From contig CM034538.1 in NCBI GenBank assembly GCA_020002185.1, positions 68,522,183-68,586,182 on the forward strand: DNA of 64,000 nt, read 5' to 3'. How positions within the stretch are numbered: position 1 is the stretch's first letter; the number at the start of each line of letters is the position of its first letter. Made by a program: the position numbers and the translations under genes. The notes under the pieces were generated by a model that was not told the DNA's origin, searched no databases, and worked only from the letters and a program-made list of their open reading frames with translations. Shown here in pieces: positions 10,268 to 20,255 of this stretch. The DNA comes from Paraescarpia echinospica (lineage: Eukaryota > Annelida > Polychaeta > Sabellida > Siboglinidae).

Positions 10268-11655
10268 GCAAGCTCAAAGGAGTTACTGCCAAGTTGTACA
10301 TTGATGAGTTTGTACAGCCACGGTACTGCAAACCACGTCCAGTGCCGCTCGCTCTTCGTGCAAAGGTAGAAGATGAACTAGAACGCCTACAGGCTGAGGG
10401 CGTCATTCATCCCGTTGAGTTCTCAAATATGGGCTGCTCCTATTGTACCAGTACTCAAGTCTTCAGGAGACATCCGGATTTGCGGAAACTACAGGGTCAC
10501 GATAAACAAGGCAGTGAAGGTCGACAAATATCCCATTCCCAACATCGATGATCTGTTCGACAAAGTAGCTGGTGGACAACTGTACACAACGCTCGATCTA
10601 AGCAACGCTTATCAACAAGTTGTCCTCGATCAGGAGTCGCGCAAGCTAACCACAATCAACACCTCCAAAGGTCTGTTCGAGTACGAACGCCTTCCGTTTG
10701 GCGTATCTTCTGCTCCTGGAATTTTCCAACGCATCATGGATCAACTGCTGCAGAACATTCCTATGACCGTGATATATCTGGACGACATCCTTGTTTCTGG
10801 AAGGACACCAGAGGAGCACGACAGCAACCTGCAAATGGTGCTCACGCGACTGCTCGATACTGGAATACGGTTGCAGAAGGAGAAGTGCACGTTTCGACAG
10901 ACGTCTTGCAAGTACTTGGGCCAAACATCGACAGGGAGGGCATCCACCCGACGAACGACAAGGTGCTCGCCATACAGAGTGCGCGTGCCCCGCAAAACGT
11001 GCAGGAGTTGCGCAGCTACCTTGGTCTGATCCACTATTATCACAACTTTCTGCCGAACATCAGCAACCTCTTGGCACCGCTGCATGAGTTGACTCGATTG
11101 GACGCGAAGTGGAAATGGAGTGCGATTCACCAAGATGTATTTGAACGATCAAAGGCATTAGTGTCTTCTTCTACGGTGCTTGTGCACTACAACCCCCGTT
11201 TACCCATCGTAGTGAGCAGTGACGCTTCTCCCTACGGCATCGGGAGCGTGTTGTCTCATCGCCTACCCGACGGCAGCGAAAAGCCAGTAGCGTTCGCGTC
11301 ACGCACTCTATCTTCTGCTGAGAAGAAATATGCGCAACTAGAAAAGGAGGCGTTATCTCTTGTGTTCGGAATTACGAAGTTCCACAAGTACCTCTATGGT
11401 CGCGAGTTCGTACTGCAATCGGATCATAAGCCATTGTTGGGACTCTTGAAACAAGATCGACTCATATCGCCAATGTCCAGCGCACGAATACAACGTTGGG
11501 CGCTGACAATGAGCAACAACCAGTACAAATTTGAGTACAGGCCGGGGACCAGCATCAGCCACGCTGACTGCCTTAGTCGATTACCTCTGCCTGACACACC
11601 AGAGAAAGTACCGGTTCCACAAGAAGTAGTCCTGGCATTGTCAACCATGGACTAG
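10246..11655 (+). pseudogene. pol: Gypsy reverse transcriptase and RNase H, broken across frames
   Basis: The RT starts in one frame (10246 to about 10430), continues in a second (about 10415-10915) and returns to the first (10885-11655). Two indels therefore separate the pieces. The middle piece has TTLDLSNAYQQV and LPFGVSSAPGIFQ. It also has the catalytic YLDD at residues 121-124 of the 10415 frame (10775-10786). The third piece has the connection domain and an RNase H region with SSDASPYGIGSVL, EKKYAQLEKEALSLVF and SDHKPLL. It stops at a UAG (11653-11655), and the integrase continues in the same frame afterwards. As read, no full pol protein can be made. Confidence 0.88.
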
Positions 11656-11727
11656 AGCCCGGTCACATCGGACCAGATCGAAAAATGGACGGCTCTTGAC
11701 CCCGTTCTTTCACAAGTACGTCACTTT

Positions 11728-13023
11728 GTGGAACACGGTTGGTCTAACCAAGCATCACGAGAGCTCGATGCATACTGTCAACGAAAATACAAATTGAGCG
11801 TACAACAAGGAGTGTTGTTCTGGGGAGCCAGAGTGATCGTGCCGCCCAAGGGACGCGATGCGCTGCTGGATGAGTTGCATAACACACACCCTGGCATCGT
11901 CAAGATGAAAGCGCTCGCCCGAAGTTACATGTGGTGGCCTGGATTGGACATGGAGATCGAAAGATACGTGAAAGACTGCAATGTGTGTCAGCTGCACGGC
12001 AAGCAACCGCCTGTAGCACCACTACACTCGTGGGAGTGGCCAGGTCGCGCTTGGCACCGAATCCATATTGACTATGCTGGACCGTTTGAAGGTCGCATGC
12101 TGTTGATCATTGTGGACGCACACAGCAAATTCATCGATGCTCATGTGGTATCTACAGCAACCACGAGCATAACTCTCACCAAACTTAGGCAAACATTCGC
12201 ATATATTGGACTGCCTAACACGATCGTCTCGGACAATGGAAGTTGTTTCACAAGCGAGGAGTTTGGACAATTCTGCAGAGCAAATGACATCAGACACATC
12301 AGATGTTCACCGTACCACCCATCAAGCAATGGTTTAGCTGAGAGAGCAGTGCAGACAATCAAGGCTGGTCTGAAGAAAACCAAAGGTAATCTGGAAGACA
12401 GATTATACACTCTACTAGCGAGGTACCGGATCACGCCACAGGGTACCACGGGTCGAACACCTGCAGAATTCGTACTCAAGACTTCACCTCGAACACGCCT
12501 GGATCTCATACGACCATCAGTTCAAGATCGCGTTCTGCAAAAACAGGCATACGACAAGCAACGTCAGGACGCTCATGCGGCTGCACGTACGTTCCGAGCT
12601 GGAGACTGCGTCTGGGCCATGAATTTCCAAGGAAAACCTAAGTGGGTTTCGACAGTCATCGAGAACCAGCTGGGCCCACTCACGTTCACCGTACGTTTGA
12701 GTGACGGCCGCCTTTGGAAACGCCACCAAGACCATCTCAGAGAGAGACGACCCGATGAAACGGAGACGGTTGATGCAGAACAACAACAACAACAGCAGCA
12801 GCAGCAGCAACAATCGATTGTTCAACTGCCAGAAGTACTACCTCCGTCGCCCTCTATTGACGCGGAGGCGATCGCGAGTACTCGACATTCAGTATCTACA
12901 GAAGGTTCGGAATCGAACTTTCCCAACGTCACTGTGACGGAATCTGTGACACCAAGATTGGTGGCAAGTCCCGTGAGAAGATCTACCAGAGTAGTGAAAG
13001 CACCTATAAAGTTAAACTTGTGA
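11728..13023 (+). CDS. Gypsy integrase with C-terminal GPY/F-like module and polyglutamine
   Basis: A 431-codon frame encoding the enzyme that inserts element DNA into chromosomes. It has the N-terminal zinc-binding HHCC pattern (HNTHPG followed by CNVCQ) and the catalytic triad D115, D169, E205, with exactly 35 residues between the second Asp and the Glu. A later LGPLTFTVRLSDGRLWKRHQ segment looks like the GPY/F module. Near residue 352 there is a run of about eleven Gln encoded by a CAA/CAG repeat, unusual for this family. The frame is the same as the upstream RNase H frame, separated only by the UAG at 11653. The annotated start is the first Met after that stop and is probably not a natural start. 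Confidence 0.88.
   Translation: MEHGWSNQASRELDAYCQRKYKLSVQQGVLFWGARVIVPPKGRDALLDELHNTHPGIVKMKALARSYMWWPGLDMEIERYVKDCNVCQLHGKQPPVAPLHSWEWPGRAWHRIHIDYAGPFEGRMLLIIVDAHSKFIDAHVVSTATTSITLTKLRQTFAYIGLPNTIVSDNGSCFTSEEFGQFCRANDIRHIRCSPYHPSSNGLAERAVQTIKAGLKKTKGNLEDRLYTLLARYRITPQGTTGRTPAEFVLKTSPRTRLDLIRPSVQDRVLQKQAYDKQRQDAHAAARTFRAGDCVWAMNFQGKPKWVSTVIENQLGPLTFTVRLSDGRLWKRHQDHLRERRPDETETVDAEQQQQQQQQQQQSIVQLPEVLPPSPSIDAEAIASTRHSVSTEGSESNFPNVTVTESVTPRLVASPVRRSTRVVKAPIKLNL
12778..12813 (+). repeat. CAA/CAG codon microsatellite in integrase
   Basis: A run of alternating CAA and CAG triplets that encodes polyglutamine in the integrase tail. It is likely to vary in length between copies. Confidence 0.8.
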
Positions 13024-13165
13024 ACTATAACTACAAAGTTAGTGTAGTTATCAGTGTACGTTTTTATTTGCACATTTTCTACGAGCTGTAGAACACTCTG
13101 GACTGTTTTCTAATTTAGTTTATTTCATTCATAGAACAGTGAACTCTAATACAAGTTTGTATCCT

Positions 13166-13178
13166 AAAGAGGGAGGAA
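13166..13178 (+). other. Polypurine tract of the gypsy element
   Basis: AAAGAGGGAGGAA lies directly before the TGTTAT start of the 3' LTR. This is the standard place for the plus-strand primer of reverse transcription. Confidence 0.75.
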
Positions 13179-13308
13179 TGTTATATATGACATATCACGT
13201 GTTCCTGTTCCTGGTTAGAGAGTTGTTCCGGACTTCCGGTAATAAAATGTTTTGTTCTATTTGACTACGTCAATAGTTCTCTGTAAATGTCGTACCCAAT
13301 ACACGACA
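13179..13308 (+). repeat. 3' LTR of the gypsy element (130 bp)
   Basis: It starts TGTTAT and ends ACACGACA, giving the canonical TG...CA ends. The first 105 bp match the 5' LTR perfectly. The right edge is set by the AGAAG duplication and the resumption of SINE sequence. Confidence 0.85.
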
Positions 13309-13430
13309 AGAAGTCATGATGGTGTTTGATTGAACAGGTCTGCCAGGGAGTAAAATGTATGTAAAGTCCTTTGAGCAGTTCTAATGACTGGATACTGTGC
13401 TGTATAAGAACTTACCTTTTATTTTGTTAT
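13309..13430 (+). mobile_element. tRNA-derived SINE, 3' part after the gypsy insertion
   Basis: After the duplicated AGAAG the SINE continues with GATGGTGTTTGATTGAACAG and GTCTGCCAGGGAG, ending near TATAAGAACTTACCTTTTA. The same order of motifs is present in the minus-strand copy at 55740-56063, which shows that both halves belong to one SINE. Confidence 0.78.
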
Positions 13431-13807
13431 GGAAAAATTAATTATGTATATAAAACCATACATTAATATTTTGAAATTCCATTTTCCTGAAACGATGTTC
13501 AGATTCCAAGGTTTCCGGATTAGTGAGATCCAGATTAACGAGATACTGCTGAGATGAACGCTCCAACATGTCGCTCCATTTTGCAGGCACATCTAGTGGT
13601 TCATCAGTTGGTTTCCGTGGCAACGGGTACGTAGAGTTGCCCCTGTGCCTGCTGCCCCACCGGAACAGTCAGGTGGAGGAGGTGATAGATAGTCTCCACT
13701 GACCAGTCGGACAGTCTGCTGCTGTGGCAAAGTCACAAACCTAGCACCAGGGGGCGGGGCAAAGACTACCTTTCTGTCACCCTATATAGCGGCAAGGTCG
13801 TCTTCAG

Positions 13808-14612
13808 GTCAGTTGGTCAGAACAACTCGTTTCTGGTATTATGTACATGAGTCGGTTTTCAAATAACTTAATAATCAGGAGGTAATATCCCTCACTTTTA
13901 AATATCATCAGTATTAATGTCTTTTGACATCTGAATAATAACTAGTATTTAAGTTATTAATTATTGTTGTTTTAGTCTTTGTTATTTTGTAATATTTTAT
14001 TAAAAAAAACTGATATATTTGTATGTGTCTTTTTAATATGTGGGTTCATAAGTGCATGTATTTCATTAGTTTTTGATTACTTGTCGAGGACAATAAACTG
14101 GACATTGGAATATGAGATTACAAAATATGCATTTCTGCCTAAAATCACAAGATTGATGGGACATGACTCAGTTATTTTTGGTTTGTGTACAAAATAGACC
14201 TGTGCGACTTAATACCTGGTTCACTATGGCAGGTCACGTATGAAGTGTTTAGGATATGGATTGGTTATGAACCTTTACATAGAACTACTTATTCTCCAAA
14301 ACAAAGTAGTGTTTGTGGCATTTTCACTATGTGATGGTCCAAGAATTGTTATTTGAATTAAACTAGAGACACATTAAAGAGAACATAGTCTGCTGCAAGT
14401 ATATGCACCTAGATAAATGTGCTACAAGGGTTACTAGATATTATGCAGGCACATAGGACGTCACGCCAGGGCAGTCACAGATGTAATGAAATAGTAAATT
14501 AAGCAGCAAGAAATAAACTTACTTTGGAGCAAATGTTTAAACAAAATAAGTTTATTTCTTGCAGTCTAATGGAATCTTGGAGCCATGAACAGTATTATAT
14601 TAATGAACTGTG
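13808..14612. other. Intron-like AT-rich DNA
   Basis: Lies between the first LamG exon and the 44-bp array. No gene or element recognised. Confidence 0.4.
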
Positions 14613-15036
14613 AAGTAATGTATTGTGTGTTGCTGTGGTTGTAGCTGTGAACTGGGATGTAATGTATTGTGTGTTGCTGTGGTTGTAGCCATGAACTGGG
14701 AAGTAATGTATTGTGTGTTGCTGTGGTTGTAGCCATGAACTGGGAAGTAATGTATTGTGTGTTGCTGTGGTTGTAGCTGTGAACTGGGATGTAATGTATT
14801 GTGTGTTGCTGTGGTTGTAGCCATGAACTGGGATGTAATGTATTGTGTGTTGCTGTGGTTGTAGCCATGAACTGGGATGTAATGTATTGTGTGTTGCTGT
14901 GGTTGTAGCCATGAACTGGGATGTAATGTATTGTGTGTTGCTGTGGTTGTAGCCATGAACTGGGATGTAATGTATTGTGTGTTGCTATGGTTGCATGAAG
15001 CTGGAAGTTATGTATTGTGTGTTACTGTGGTTGTAG
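14613..15036 (+). repeat. 44-bp minisatellite, ~10 copies, built on the LamG acceptor
   Basis: Each unit reads GTAATGTATTGTGTGTTGCT then GTGGTTGTAG then CCATGAACTGGGAA/T. The last full unit ends TTACTGTGGTTGTAG immediately before LamG exon B, whose first bases (CTATGA..TGGGAAGT) match the CCATGAACTGGGAAGT part of the array. Every unit therefore contains a T/G-rich tract plus AG acceptor and about 14 bp of exon start, followed by a GTAATG string that looks like a donor. Long open frames on the minus strand across the array are by-products of the repeat. Confidence 0.9.
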
Positions 15037-15118
15037 CTATGATGGGAAGTGGCCCAGCCAACATCAGCTTGGTGGACAGAATAGATGACGGACGCCCACA
15101 CACCATCACCATTAGAAG

Positions 15119-15869
15119 GTAACATAACATGATGCCATTATGTGGTTGTGGGGTCAACATGTACTTCCCGGACTTTTTGTTAATAAACTAACCATGACCA
15201 CCATAACATATAATCAGGCACTTCATGTGTGTCGTCAGATGTACATTTTCTGAAATTGTCAACTTGAAATGATGGACATTGTGAGGTAAGTATGTTCTCA
15301 CCTTGATAAAACATACTTCTTGAAACCATCTCTTGCGTCAGTGTAGGTAGCACCATGTGGCACACAAAATACCAAACTAAGCGGTTTGTAAACTTGGTTT
15401 CTTACCTAACCGTAAAAATTATCAACATACAAATGACCAAGTTATCCCTTCTGATGGACCTGTATTTTTGTTAGTTTGTCTAATAATTGCTGTATCCTGT
15501 ATGTCGTGGTTTTGCTTACATCACAATTGAATTTTGCACGTGACCTCCGTTAAGCTTTGCTTTGCCAACAATGTTTTTAATGGTTCTATATACGTGAATT
15601 ACATTACTATTGCTGCATGACATCTCATAAATCAAACATTCCCACATACAGTGGTCACTTTACAAACTTTGCTTTATGTTTTTGCCATAAAGAAACACTT
15701 TTCTCACCAGAATTTCAACAAAATATTCGATGGAATGTCCGAACCCACCACATGTTTTCTGATGACTTGACGAAGGTTTTGCTAGGCAACAGGTCACGTG
15801 ATGGATAGGTTAATAGTAGCATGTTCGGCCAGTGTTGCCAGAAGGTTGACAGTGGTTGTTATGCTTCAG
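15119..15869. other. LamG intron or spacer
   Basis: Expected to hold one more LamG exon between exons B and C, but I could not find it. Nothing else is recognised. Confidence 0.35.
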
Positions 15870-15966
15870 GTGGTGTGCCTAACCTAGACGGCATGACATT
15901 TAGCCAGCATGAGAAGACGCTGGAGGGTTGTGTCAGCAACCTGTACATTCAGGGCAAGACGCTGTA

Positions 15967-17764
15967 GGGGTATGTCATGGTGCCCTGATACTCCTCATTG
16001 CTGCAGCCGTACATTTTGTTACAGTGTATCTTCGGGCAACGCAGAACCAACAAACTCCTACATTGTATGCATCTCTAAATTGTTCTTGTTTTTTTATGTT
16101 TTGGGGCTAGTTTTGCAGACAGTTTTTTCTTATACAGTATGTATTATTTTGTCAGCTTAATTAGTTTTATTAACAGAAATGTAACCGAATAAAATTATAT
16201 ATATCTGGGTTGGTTGATATTTGATTTGATTTGAAACTTATTAACAGAACAACAAGAACAAGAATGTTTATTCGGCTGGTTGATATTTGAAACAAAAGCA
16301 CAGTTTTGTTGTCATCTGGCTAGAAAATGTCTATAATGAAAAGATCTATTATATAACTGATGAAATTATTAAGTATCGGAAATCGTGAGAAGTGGCAAAC
16401 AAAATGTCATCAAGGTGGATGGCTATGCAACAGGAAGGGAGATGTTGGAATATTGGTTGGTTGGTTCTGCCGGGCCTGATGCTGTAATAGAAAATACTGA
16501 AGAGTAGATATTGACTTAAGCAGTGGAGCCAAGTCAACTAAAGAGAAACAACCGCTGCATTTTCAATGTTGCCAACAGAATCTAGACACTGTACACTTGT
16601 GTGTAGCTACAGTGATACGAAATGTGTAGATCAGGTGTACGCGAAACAGGAGGTTAACTAATGTCTGAATGAATTGTACTATTAGACTGTAGATATGAAT
16701 AATTCTTTGTAATTTTACTTGATTTGTACGCATTTTCTAGCAGTAAAATGTTATCCTTGAATGTTGAAGGGCAGATTCACAAAGCAATGTTAATATGATG
16801 GAGAGATATGGTAATTATGTGCAATTATACCACTAGATCATGCCAACAGAAGTGATGGTCTGACACAAAGTATTTATTGAGTACAAATGCCAAATAGTTA
16901 TTGAATATTTTTCCACACAGAAACAGAGTTTAGGAGAAAGAAATCTAGTGATATATTTTATTAGAATGTGCAACATTTCACATGTCCCATGCCTGCTTTT
17001 GTAGTTATGTAGAGTTGGATGAACCATATGTGGTTTAATTATATCTATGTTCAAAATACAGCATTGTAGCCTTATATTTTAGTTGCCAGTATGTTATAAT
17101 GAACATGTCAAAAGCGCATGGTAAAGAAATGTTAGGTTTTCGTAGTAAATTATTTAAAGATTTATCGACATGCTCGTCTAGCTGTGGATATCTGACCTGG
17201 TGAAAACTGGATGCTCATTGGTTCCAAGATGAACACAGTTTATGGTGTGTAGATCTACATTTAGCTGCGTAATGTTAGGTTTTTGTTCATATTGGGGGTA
17301 ATAAGCAAAGTTGACACGATTCAAGTATGTATACTATCAATAGTAACTTGTGTATTATTTATTTGTATATAAAGAACCACAATGTTTCCTCAAGAAGAAC
17401 ATTATGTTGTTATTCCCTAACTTGAACATGTTTGAAACATTTGACATTCAGTAACACTGTCTCTTGAAACTTGTATTTAAAATCTCAAGGTGGCAATAAC
17501 ACTACATATGTTACTGGCCACGTATTGTTGAATATAATACACCTTTATGCAAAGCAACATCCACTGTAGATTGATATAGGCCAACTTAATGACATTTAGT
17601 TTTATTAAATAACAAAGATGATGTATCCATCAATACAATAATTGAATCACATATTCACAGCAAGCATGCCAGCCCCAGTTGTATTGCTACAGAATATCTA
17701 CAATTCACCGACCTATTAATAGTCTCACTAATAATTATAACAATATTCTTTAATTGTCTCCAGC
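15967..17764. other. AT-rich DNA, no supported gene
   Basis: Only short frames without family resemblance. A short duplicated stretch near 16205-16290 (GGTTGATATTTGA twice) is the only structure noted. Confidence 0.4.
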
Positions 17765-20255
17765 AGCTACCTGCTACAACTACTAACTATATCCCCACTG
17801 GCTAGTATTTACCATTCACACCGTATTGGTGGGGGTCACTCCCCCTGTCTGACAGCTACCTGCTACAACTACTAACTATATCCCCACTGGCTAGTATTTA
17901 CCATTCACACCATATTGGTGGGGGTCACTCCCCCTGTCTGACAGCTACCTGCTACAACTACTAACTATATCCCTACTGGCTAGTATTTATCATTCACACC
18001 GTATTGGTGGGGGTCACTCCCCCTGTCTGACAGCTACCTGCTAGAACTACTAACTATATCCCTACTGGCTGGTATTTACCATTCACACCATATTGGTGGG
18101 GGTCACTCCCCCTGTCTGACAGCTACCTGCTCTGCTACAACTACTAACTATATCCCCACTGGCTAGTATTTACCATTCACACCGTATTGGTGGGGGTCAC
18201 TCCCCCTGTCTGACAGCTACCTGCTACAACTACTAACTATATCCCTACTGGCTAGTATTTACCATTCACACCGTATTGGTGGGGGTCACTCCCCCTGTCT
18301 GACAGCTACCTGCTACAACTACTAACTATATCCCTACTGGCTAGTATTTACCATTCACACCGTATTGGTGGGGGTCACTCCCCCTGTCTGACAGCTACCT
18401 GCTACAACTACTAACTATATCCCCACTGGCTAGTATTTACCATTCACACCATATTGGTGGGGGTCACTCCCCCTGTCTGACAGCTACCTGCTACAACTAC
18501 TAACTATATCCCTACTGGCTAGTATTTACCATTCACACTGTATTGGTGGGGGTCACTCTGCCTGTCTGTCTGACAGCTACCTGCTACAACTACTAACTAT
18601 ATCCCTACTGGCTAGTATTTACCATTCACACCGTATTGGTGGGGGTCACTCCGCCTGTCTGACAGCTACCTGCTACAACTACTAACTATATCCCTACTGG
18701 CTAGTATTTACCATTCACAACGTCTGGTGGGGGTCACTCCGCCTGTCTGGCAGCCACTGCTACAACTACTAACTATATCCCTACTGGCTAGTATTTACCA
18801 TTCACACCGTATTGGTGGGGGTCACTCCGCCTGTCTGGCAGCCACCTGCTACAACTACTAACTATATCCCCACTGGCTAGTATTTACCATTCACACCGTA
18901 TTGGTGGGGGTCACTCCGCCTGTCTGACAGCTACCTGCTACAACTACTAACTATATCCCCACTGGCTAGTATTTACCATTCACACCATATTGGTGGGGGT
19001 CACTCCGCCTGTCTGACAGCTACCTGCTACAACTACTAACTATATCCCTACTGGCTAGTATTTACCATTCACACCGTATTGGTGGGGGTCACTCTGCCTG
19101 TCTGACAGCTACCTGCCACAACTACTAACTATATCCCTACTGGCTAGTATTTACCATTCACACCGTATTGGTGGGGGTCACTCCGCCTGTCTGACAGCTA
19201 CCTGCTACAACTACTAACTATATCCCTACTGGCTAGTATTTACCATTCACACCGTATTGGTGGGGGTCACTCCGCCTGTCTGACAGCTACCTGCTACAAC
19301 TACTAACTATATCCCTACTGGCTAGTATTTACCATTCACACCGTATTGGTGGGGGTCACTCCGCCTGTCTGGCAGCTACCTGCTACAACTACTAACTACA
19401 TCCCTACTGGCTGGTATTTACCATTCACACCGTATTGGTGGGGGTCACTCCCCCTGTCTGACAGCTACCTGCTACAACTACTAACTATATCCCTACTGGC
19501 TGGTATTTACCATTCACACCGTATTGGTGGGGGTCACTCCGCCTGTCTGACAGCTACCTGCTACAACTACTAACTATATCCCTACTGGCTGGTATTTACC
19601 ATTCACACCGTATTGGTGGGGGTCACTCCGCCTGTCTGGCAGCTACCTGCTAGAACTACTAACTATATCCCTACTGGCTGGTATTTACCATTCACACCGT
19701 ATTGGTGGGGGTCACTCCCCCTGTCTGACAGCTACCTGCAACAACTACTAACTATATCCCTACTGGCTGGTATTTACCATTCACACCGTATTGGTGGGGG
19801 TCACTCCGCCTGTCTGACAGCTACCTGCTACAACTACTAACTATATCTCTACTGGCTGGTATTTACCATTCACACCGTATTGATGGGGGTCACTCCGCCT
19901 GTCTGACAGCTACCTGCTACAACTACTAACTATATCCCTACTGGCTGGAATTTACCATTCACACCGTATTGGTGGGGGTCACTCCGCCTGTCTGACAGCT
20001 ACCTGCTACAACTACTAACTAGATCCCTACTGGCTAGTATTTACCATTCACACCGTATTGGTGGGGGTCACTCCCCCTGTCTGATAGCTACCTGCTACAA
20101 CTACTAACTATATCTCTACTGGCTAGTATTTACCATTCACACCGTATTGGTGGGGGTCACTCCCCCTGTCTGACAGCTACCTGCTACAACTACAAAGTAT
20201 ATCCCCACTGGCTAGTATTTACCATTCACACCGTATTGGTGGGGGTCACTCCGCC
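17765..20255. repeat. 89-bp tandem repeat, ~28 copies
   Basis: The unit contains CAGCTACCTGCTACAACTAC, TAACTATATCCCTACTGGCT, AGTATTTACCATTCACACCG and TATTGGTGGGGGTCACTCC, with a period of 89 bp measured between the first copies (17771 to 17860). Copies differ at a few positions (CCCACTGG/CCTACTGG, CTAGT/CTGGT, CCCCCTG/CCGCCTG), and related variants cluster along the array, as expected from local expansion. The array is preceded by a TTTAATTGTCTCCAG string that resembles an acceptor. Open frames across it are repeat artefacts, because 89 is not a multiple of three and stops recur. Confidence 0.95.

Larger units (their letters stand above)
8777..13308 (+). mobile_element. Ty3/gypsy LTR retrotransposon with very short LTRs (Mag-like)
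   Basis: A 4.5-kb element inserted into the SINE. The first 105 bp of both LTRs are identical, and a 5-bp target duplication AGAAG flanks it (8772-8776 and 13309-13313). The SINE sequence resumes directly after the duplication, which fixes the right boundary. Gene order is gag, protease, reverse transcriptase, RNase H, integrase, with no envelope gene, as in Ty3/gypsy elements. The ~130-bp LTR and two CCHC knuckles recall the Mag lineage; that placement is inference. A purine tract (13166-13178) precedes the 3' LTR. The pol region has several frame changes and one in-frame UAG, so this copy is defective as read, despite the identical LTRs. Confidence 0.92.
13587..15966 (+). pseudogene. Decayed laminin-G domain gene (three exons)
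   Basis: Three exon-like segments spell one LamG domain, an extracellular beta-sandwich module found in laminins, perlecan, agrin and neurexin-like proteins. Exon A (13587-13807, TTTTGCAG before, GTCAGT after) gives GFRGNGYVELPLCLLPHR, then in another frame STDQSDSLLLWQSH and GKDYLSVTLYSGKVVFR; an indel near 13690 separates the parts. Exon B (15037-15118, TTGTAG before, GTAACA after) gives GSGPANISLVDRIDDGRPH and TITIR, but its first bases are out of phase. Comparison with the preceding repeat copies suggests a 2-bp loss at its start. Exon C (15870 to about 15966) gives GGVPNLDGMTFSQHEKTLEG and CVSNLYIQGKTL, then a stop. The exon that should lie between B and C was not found. In another frame exon C is followed by a hydrophobic stretch (GALILLIAAAVHFVTVYLR) that could be a membrane segment. 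KCTD3 exons nearby are clean, so sequencing noise is an unlikely cause of the breaks. Confidence 0.6.

Noticed and set aside
13741..13760. CTCF-like CACCAGGGGGCGG
   Set aside because: It lies in the coding part of the LamG exon, where GlyArgGly codons explain it. A single motif match is weak evidence.
14566..14956. Three overlapping minus-strand open frames of 100-118 codons
   Set aside because: They cross the 44-bp minisatellite in different frames and encode the same low-complexity repeat.
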